This document shows, piece by piece, positions 20,923-25,081 of a stretch of 25,081 nt of DNA (positions are counted from its first letter, which is position 1; every line of letters begins with the position of its first letter). A program made the translations under genes and the position numbers. The stretch is from positions 1 to 25,081 of the forward strand of contig CALSCR010000703.1 in NCBI GenBank assembly GCA_943704495.1. Reading direction: 5' to 3'. Origin of the DNA: Pigoraptor chileana. Taxonomy: Eukaryota > Opisthokonta > Filasterea. A model generated the notes under the pieces. It saw only the letters and a list, made by a program, of their open reading frames with translations, searched no databases and had not been told where the DNA came from.

Positions 20923-22331
20923 ATGGCGAAAACGGGAGCGCGCTCCTCGGATGCGCGTGCTGGAGGGAAGCCGGGCGGTGCTGCGGCATCTACTTCAACA
21001 AATGCACCGTCCAACAGCGCCTCCAATGCGACAGCTGTAGCATCAGACGGACAGAATGCGACTACAACTGCCGCATCAAACGGACAGAATGGGGTCGCTG
21101 CCCCTGGCGATAATGCGCCTCACGGTGAACAGCAGGAACAACCCCCGCAATGGCAGCAAATGCTGTCGAGACTCATCTTCTTCTACTTTATATACTCGAC
21201 TTTTTTCAAGTGTGAGTATCATTTGATGTATTGCTCGAACAGAACGCAGCGCTAATCGGTCCATATTGTGTTCCTGTGCTTGTGCGGATGACACGAATGC
21301 TCGCCTCTGACATACACACATACACACACACACACACATCACATACACACACGCACATACAACACACACACATACAACACACACATACAAATGCGATTGA
21401 TTCTTCTTTACACATGCGATTAATGCTTCTTTATTGCCTTTCAATATGCAGCCGGCACACCAGTGGATAAATCGGGGTCTGTGATTCAGCCGTCAAAGAA
21501 CCTTTTCAGCGCCTTGGAACCCGTGGTATGTAACGTTTGATTGTCTTGAACCACTGTTCCTTTTCACCTTCACTGATTTGTCCGATTAGTGACTTGCGTT
21601 TGATTGTGGACTGCTCGTCGAAATGGTACTCACGTGCCGCTTTTCAAAATTTCATTATGCCAGCAATTGCGTGTGTATCTCTCCGACTCGGAAGTATTCC
21701 GAGGGTTTAATGACTCGTCTGCGCTTGTTTGGAGGGAGGATGACATCAGGTTTGTACGCCTTTGTGCATCTTTGGCAATCGACTTTCACAATGGGAACAA
21801 ACGCACACGCTGTAGTAATGTCACATTGTGCTGTGCGCGTAGGGGAAATCAGCCATTGGCTCAAACCTATGCCTGCACAATGTATTGTGTCGTTTTCCCG
21901 GTTCCTAGCTGTTGTGCCTACAAATATGCCCACATATATGCCTACATTTATGCTCACATGTGCCGTGCATGTATGTATGTGCCTGTCAGGCTCGGCGATT
22001 TCACGGCAGGTCCTTACAACAACGGTACTCTCTCAACGTTCATTGACATTCCTCTCTCGGAGGTGAGTCATTGGCATTGTTTTACTTGTAATCTTTTGCC
22101 GTTGGCGACCCTCATTATATTTTGACCTTTGTGCGCGCGAAAGGAAGCGATGTGGTGTGAATATCTCCAATTATATAGAGTGGGCGAGATATGGACGAGA
22201 GAGAGACAGAGAGATAGATATAGAGAGACAGAGATACGTGCCGCATTGACCAATGTCTTAGATAGGAGGGGCGTGCGAGTTTTCTGCACCTCACAAATGA
22301 AAACGCTGCGTTTGTGTGAGTGTGTTTTCCT

Positions 22332-22389
<58 letters not shown>

Positions 22390-24848
22390 CGCATGTGTGT
22401 GTATGCGGATGATTAACTCTGACACACACTCACCACTCGCAGGCGGTCCAGCGAAACGGCAGTCTGTATGCTCACATTTACTTTTCAAAGATCGGCGTGT
22501 CGCCGGATCCCTGGGCTTTTGATTACGACCGAGCTGGAGTGATATACTCGAAAAAGCGTGGGTTTTGCGATGGTGTCGTGGAGTCGTGTTTGTGGTCTCT
22601 TCATCTCAATTGAGAAGGCTGCCTGTGTGAAGTGGGAAAGAGACTGTTACAGCCAGCGACAACGAATATGATGGACGCACTTTCTTTTATGAATTTTGCA
22701 TACGGGCATGCGCAAATGGATGTAATTGCTGTGTTTATGCTATCTAGATTTTTCGATGTCCAAGAAGAGAAAAAACAGCCGGTTATACAATGCGCTCACC
22801 CCCCCCCCACCCACACACGCACTCACACACACCCACATTGAAACATACATACTGCACACATACACCCACGCACCCAAACGCCAACACTCGCACACGCAGT
22901 TATTACACGTTACATGCCCAAAATGCAACTGAAGAACAAGAAGAATCTTATCACGGGAGAGCACGAGGACAACAAGACAATGACGTCTGATGTGCGTATT
23001 ATGTTTTGATTGGGGTGTGCGTTTCGAACTGCTGTGGCCGTTGTTGTGTTTGTGCTCGTAGTTTTGTTTGTGCTCGTATTTGTGGAGGGGGAGTATGTGT
23101 GTGTGTGTGTGTATGTGTGTGTGTTGTGTCTTTGTGTGAGGTGTGGAATGGCGGAGGAAGATTGATCCCGGGGTACAGGTTGTACACCACGGACAATGCA
23201 CACACACACACACACACCAACACGCATCGCATTATTACACTCTGTTAAATGGCCCTCCCTGCTCATGCCCATCCTTTCCCGTCATTGGAATATGTTTGCG
23301 TTTGTCATCCACAGGCACTCACCCCGCCCGTGCAGGACACGTCCGTCAAGACGATTGTGTCGTATTGGGACCCTTACCTCACAATGAACCTTGTCGATGA
23401 CTACTCTCCGCTCCACATTGAGTCGCTTCCTCCCCCCCTGCGTCCTCGTGAGTGCATGCACAAGCATACCACCACACCACCACACCACCACACCACCACA
23501 CACCACCATACACCACCATGCTCCATTATGCACCACCACACACCGCCACACACCCCATCACCACCACCACACACCATACAACACCATCTTGGCACACATG
23601 TTTTGCATTTGCGACGTTCTTTGCATGTTATACGCTATTCCCCACCCATTTCATGTGCCCGCGAGTCTGATTTTTGTCTGTTTTTGTGCGCGTATGTATA
23701 TACCGCTCACGCCTGTGTGTGTGGGGTTTTAACTTTGGCATGCAACTCTCCGCTGTCGCAGACTACCATGTGGAGCCCATCAGCAATAACTATTACCCGG
23801 TGCTCTACCTGAACGACTTCTGGACGTTCACTACTGATTTTCTTCCTATCAACGAGACGCTCACGTGAGTGTGGGACACCTCTTTCAGCCATGCATTTCT
23901 GCTTAATCAATGCACCACCCAAAAACAAAACAGAACACGAAATCGAAAGTCTCTCTCTGTCTCCTCTTGTGGAGTCCACGGGCACAGCACCTATGACACT
24001 GACTTGAATCCTACATCTCTTGTGGAGTCCATGGGCAAAGCGCCTAAGGCACTGACTTCAATCTTAGTCTCTCTCTGTCTCTCTGTCTCTCTCTCTGTCT
24101 CTCTCTTTGTCTCTCTCTCTCTCTGTCTTGTGGAGTCCATGGGCACAGCGCCTATGACACTGACTTGAATCCTACACGTCTCTCTGTCTCTCTCTCTACC
24201 CCCTCTAATCTTCACTTCTTACAGTTCATCTGCAATCCCATATTCGAATGAGCCTTTAAATTAATTGCTGTTTTGTGTGCTTTTTCTGGTGCCTTGCAGA
24301 ACGGCTCCGCTGCACATCACATACTACCCCATTCCCAACTGGAAGTTTCAGCTGATGACCCAAATGGACGCCTCGTTCAATCTCCACGAGCAGTGGGGCT
24401 CTATGGCGGAGAATGAGTCTGACGAGTTTAAGGTGCGATGGGGCAGTTACAGTGCTTGCTTGTTGTCGTTCTGATGGCATTGGTTGTTATGGAATTGTTT
24501 GTTGTTGCATTGCGTGTTGTGGCGTTAGTTGTTATGGCTTTAATTTGGACATTGCTTGTTGACACCCGCAAGCCTCATTATTGCTCATAATGCCACTACC
24601 GTGTGTCTGCTATGTTGTTTGCACAACGTTGCCCACGCCCTCTCACACCCATTTATTATCTTTGTATGTCAATGTGGACACTTTTGTGCTTCTCCGTGCA
24701 TCCTCACCTGGTCCGACTGGCCCATTGCTGCGCGTTGTCTGTGCATGTCGACAGCGCATGCTCATAGAGACGAATCCGTATCTGCTCGGTTTGACAATGG
24801 CTGTGTCAATGCTGCACAGTGTCTTTGACTTCCTTGCCTTTAAGAATG
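20923..24848 (+). CDS. CLPTM1: CLPTM1 family membrane protein, 5' ten exons (truncated by window end)
   Basis: Exons: 20923-21211, 21452-21525, 21664-21749, 21990-22062, 22443-22557, 22900-22991, 23315-23447, 23762-23864, 24300-24432, 24755-24848. All phases agree and give 397 residues plus one base; an open intron runs to the window end. Start is the only upstream ATG in frame. Residues 1-80 are low-complexity Ala/Ser/Asn/Gln; 81-95 form a short hydrophobic segment as in CLPTM1. Matches to the family include SKNLF, LRVYLSD, NDSSALVW, QRNGSLYAHIYFSK (conserved NGS sequon), DPW, KNLITGE, NLVDDYSP, PPPL, YYPVLYLNDFW, LPINET, and LIETNPYLLGLTM with HSVFDFLAFKN, the first membrane helix of the C-terminal cluster. 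Human CLPTM1 is about 670 residues, so some 270 are missing beyond the window. CLPTM1 is a multi-pass ER protein reported to limit GABA-A receptor export; its relative CLPTM1L acts in GPI-anchor precursor flipping. The ancestral role is unknown. Confidence 0.93.
21311..21389. repeat. (CA)n microsatellite
   Basis: Imperfect CACACA with ATAC interruptions in the first intron of CLPTM1. Confidence 0.85.
22333..22392. repeat. (GT)24 followed by (GC)6 tract
   Basis: A pure (GT)n run of about 48 bp changes directly to (GC)6 in CLPTM1 intron 4, ending about 50 bp before exon 5. Alternating purine-pyrimidine of this length is the classical Z-DNA-prone composition. Confidence 0.9.
23095..23132. repeat. 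GT-rich microsatellite
   Basis: TATGTGTGTGTG-type tract in CLPTM1 intron 6. A short opposite (CA)n tract at 23198-23218 in the same intron could pair with it as a hairpin in the transcript. Confidence 0.75.
23467..23586. repeat. CCACCACA minisatellite
   Basis: Tandem ACCACCACACC units of variable length fill part of CLPTM1 intron 7. The strand is strongly asymmetric, almost lacking G. Confidence 0.85.
23966..24018 (+). repeat. Dispersed 53-bp repeat, copy 3
   Basis: Begins CTTGTGGAGTCCACGGGCAC in CLPTM1 intron 8 and is immediately followed by copy 4, making a direct tandem with a 53-bp period. Confidence 0.85.
24019..24070 (+). repeat. Dispersed 53-bp repeat, copy 4
   Basis: Begins CTTGTGGAGTCCATGGGCAA, then AGCGCCTAAGGCACTGACTT, and merges into a (CT)n-rich tract. 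Confidence 0.85.
24062..24126. repeat. (CTCTGT)n pyrimidine tract
   Basis: TCTCTCTGTCTC units separate copies 4 and 5 of the dispersed repeat; a shorter similar tract follows copy 5 at about 24178-24198. The association of CT tracts with the repeat is seen at several copies. Confidence 0.85.
24127..24180 (+). repeat. Dispersed 53-bp repeat, copy 5
   Basis: Begins CTTGTGGAGTCCATGGGCAC, then AGCGCCTATGACACTGACTT, and ends in CCTACACGTCTCTCTG. It is the closest of the plus-strand copies to the minus-strand copy near 10.6 kb. Confidence 0.85.
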
Positions 24849-24867
24849 GTGGGTGGAATGCATACCA

Positions 24868-24895
24868 CTGTGGAGTTCGTGGGCATAGTGCTAGG
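24868..24895 (+). repeat. Diverged partial copy of the dispersed repeat
   Basis: CTGTGGAGTTCGTGGGCATA then GTGCTA resembles the first half of the repeat with several substitutions. It lies 20 bp past the exon 10 donor of CLPTM1. Confidence 0.5.
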
Positions 24896-24936
24896 CAGCC
24901 GGCTTAAAGTCACACATACACTCAAATGCGCCCCAA

Positions 24937-25015
24937 CACATATACACCCACACCCACACACATATATATATACACACATATATATTCACACACATATATA
25001 TTCACACACACATAT

Positions 25016-25081
<66 letters not shown>
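24937..25081. repeat. (CA)n/(TA)n microsatellite running off the window end
   Basis: CACATATATATACACAC units with a 16-18 bp super-period pass into a pure (CA)n run from about 25019 to the last base, in the open tenth intron of CLPTM1. The array length is cut by the window end. Confidence 0.9.

Noticed and set aside
22115-22429. Thr/His dipeptide ORF on the minus strand and its Val/Cys counterpart on the plus strand
   Set aside because: Both are translations of the (GT)n(GC)n microsatellite in CLPTM1 intron 4.
23467-23586. Regular CCACCACA repeats considered as a CRISPR-like or satellite array
   Set aside because: The units are short, direct, variable and without unique spacers. It is a simple minisatellite inside an intron.

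Overview
This is nuclear DNA from a intron-rich eukaryote. I rebuilt 41 GT-AG introns by joining exon fragments that match known animal protein families, and every joined junction keeps its reading frame. The gene content (a doublecortin/DCDC1-type protein, CLPTM1, and an ISPD/CRPPA-type cytidylyltransferase), the short introns, and the heavy load of (CA)n/(GT)n repeats suggest a unicellular relative of animals, for example an ichthyosporean. The taxon is an inference and is not proved by anything in the window.

Layout. (1) 160-1755, plus strand: an uninterrupted ORF with four Myb/SANT repeats, with CRE-like TGACGTCA sites upstream. (2) 2622-3745, minus strand: a three-exon gene for a 208-residue protein I do not recognise; its strand/helix order loosely resembles a longin fold. 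(3) 3746-4120: a divergent promoter with CACGTG palindromes, one a perfect 22-bp palindrome. (4) 4121-9960, plus strand: a 14-exon gene for a 511-residue fusion of an ISPD/IspD-type CTP-dependent cytidylyltransferase and a complete short-chain dehydrogenase/reductase (SDR). This is the same architecture as the bacterial Bcs1/Acs1 CDP-ribitol synthases. (5) 10636-19581, minus strand: a 17-exon gene for a 1798-residue DCDC1-like protein with six doublecortin-type repeats, a ricin-B-like beta-trefoil region, coiled coils and a UBR-box-like zinc finger. (6) 19582-20922: a divergent promoter region with GT-rich minisatellites and three CACGTG boxes. (7) 20923 to the window end, plus strand: the first ten coding exons of CLPTM1; the gene continues beyond the window.

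Strand alternates from gene to gene, so the window has two divergent promoter regions (near 3.9 kb and 20.3 kb) and two convergent 3' regions (near 2.2 kb and 10.3 kb). A dispersed repeat of about 53 bp occurs in both convergent 3' regions and in CLPTM1 introns. Nothing suggests an operon, a tRNA or rRNA gene, a CRISPR array or a prokaryotic mobile element.

Best candidates for something new: the intact cytidylyltransferase-SDR fusion, which could take ribulose-5-phosphate to CDP-ribitol in one polypeptide; the UBR-box-like finger inside a doublecortin protein; the repeated intron phases that record duplication of a two-exon doublecortin unit; and the strong enrichment of CATGACA/TGTCATG in the introns of the fusion gene.
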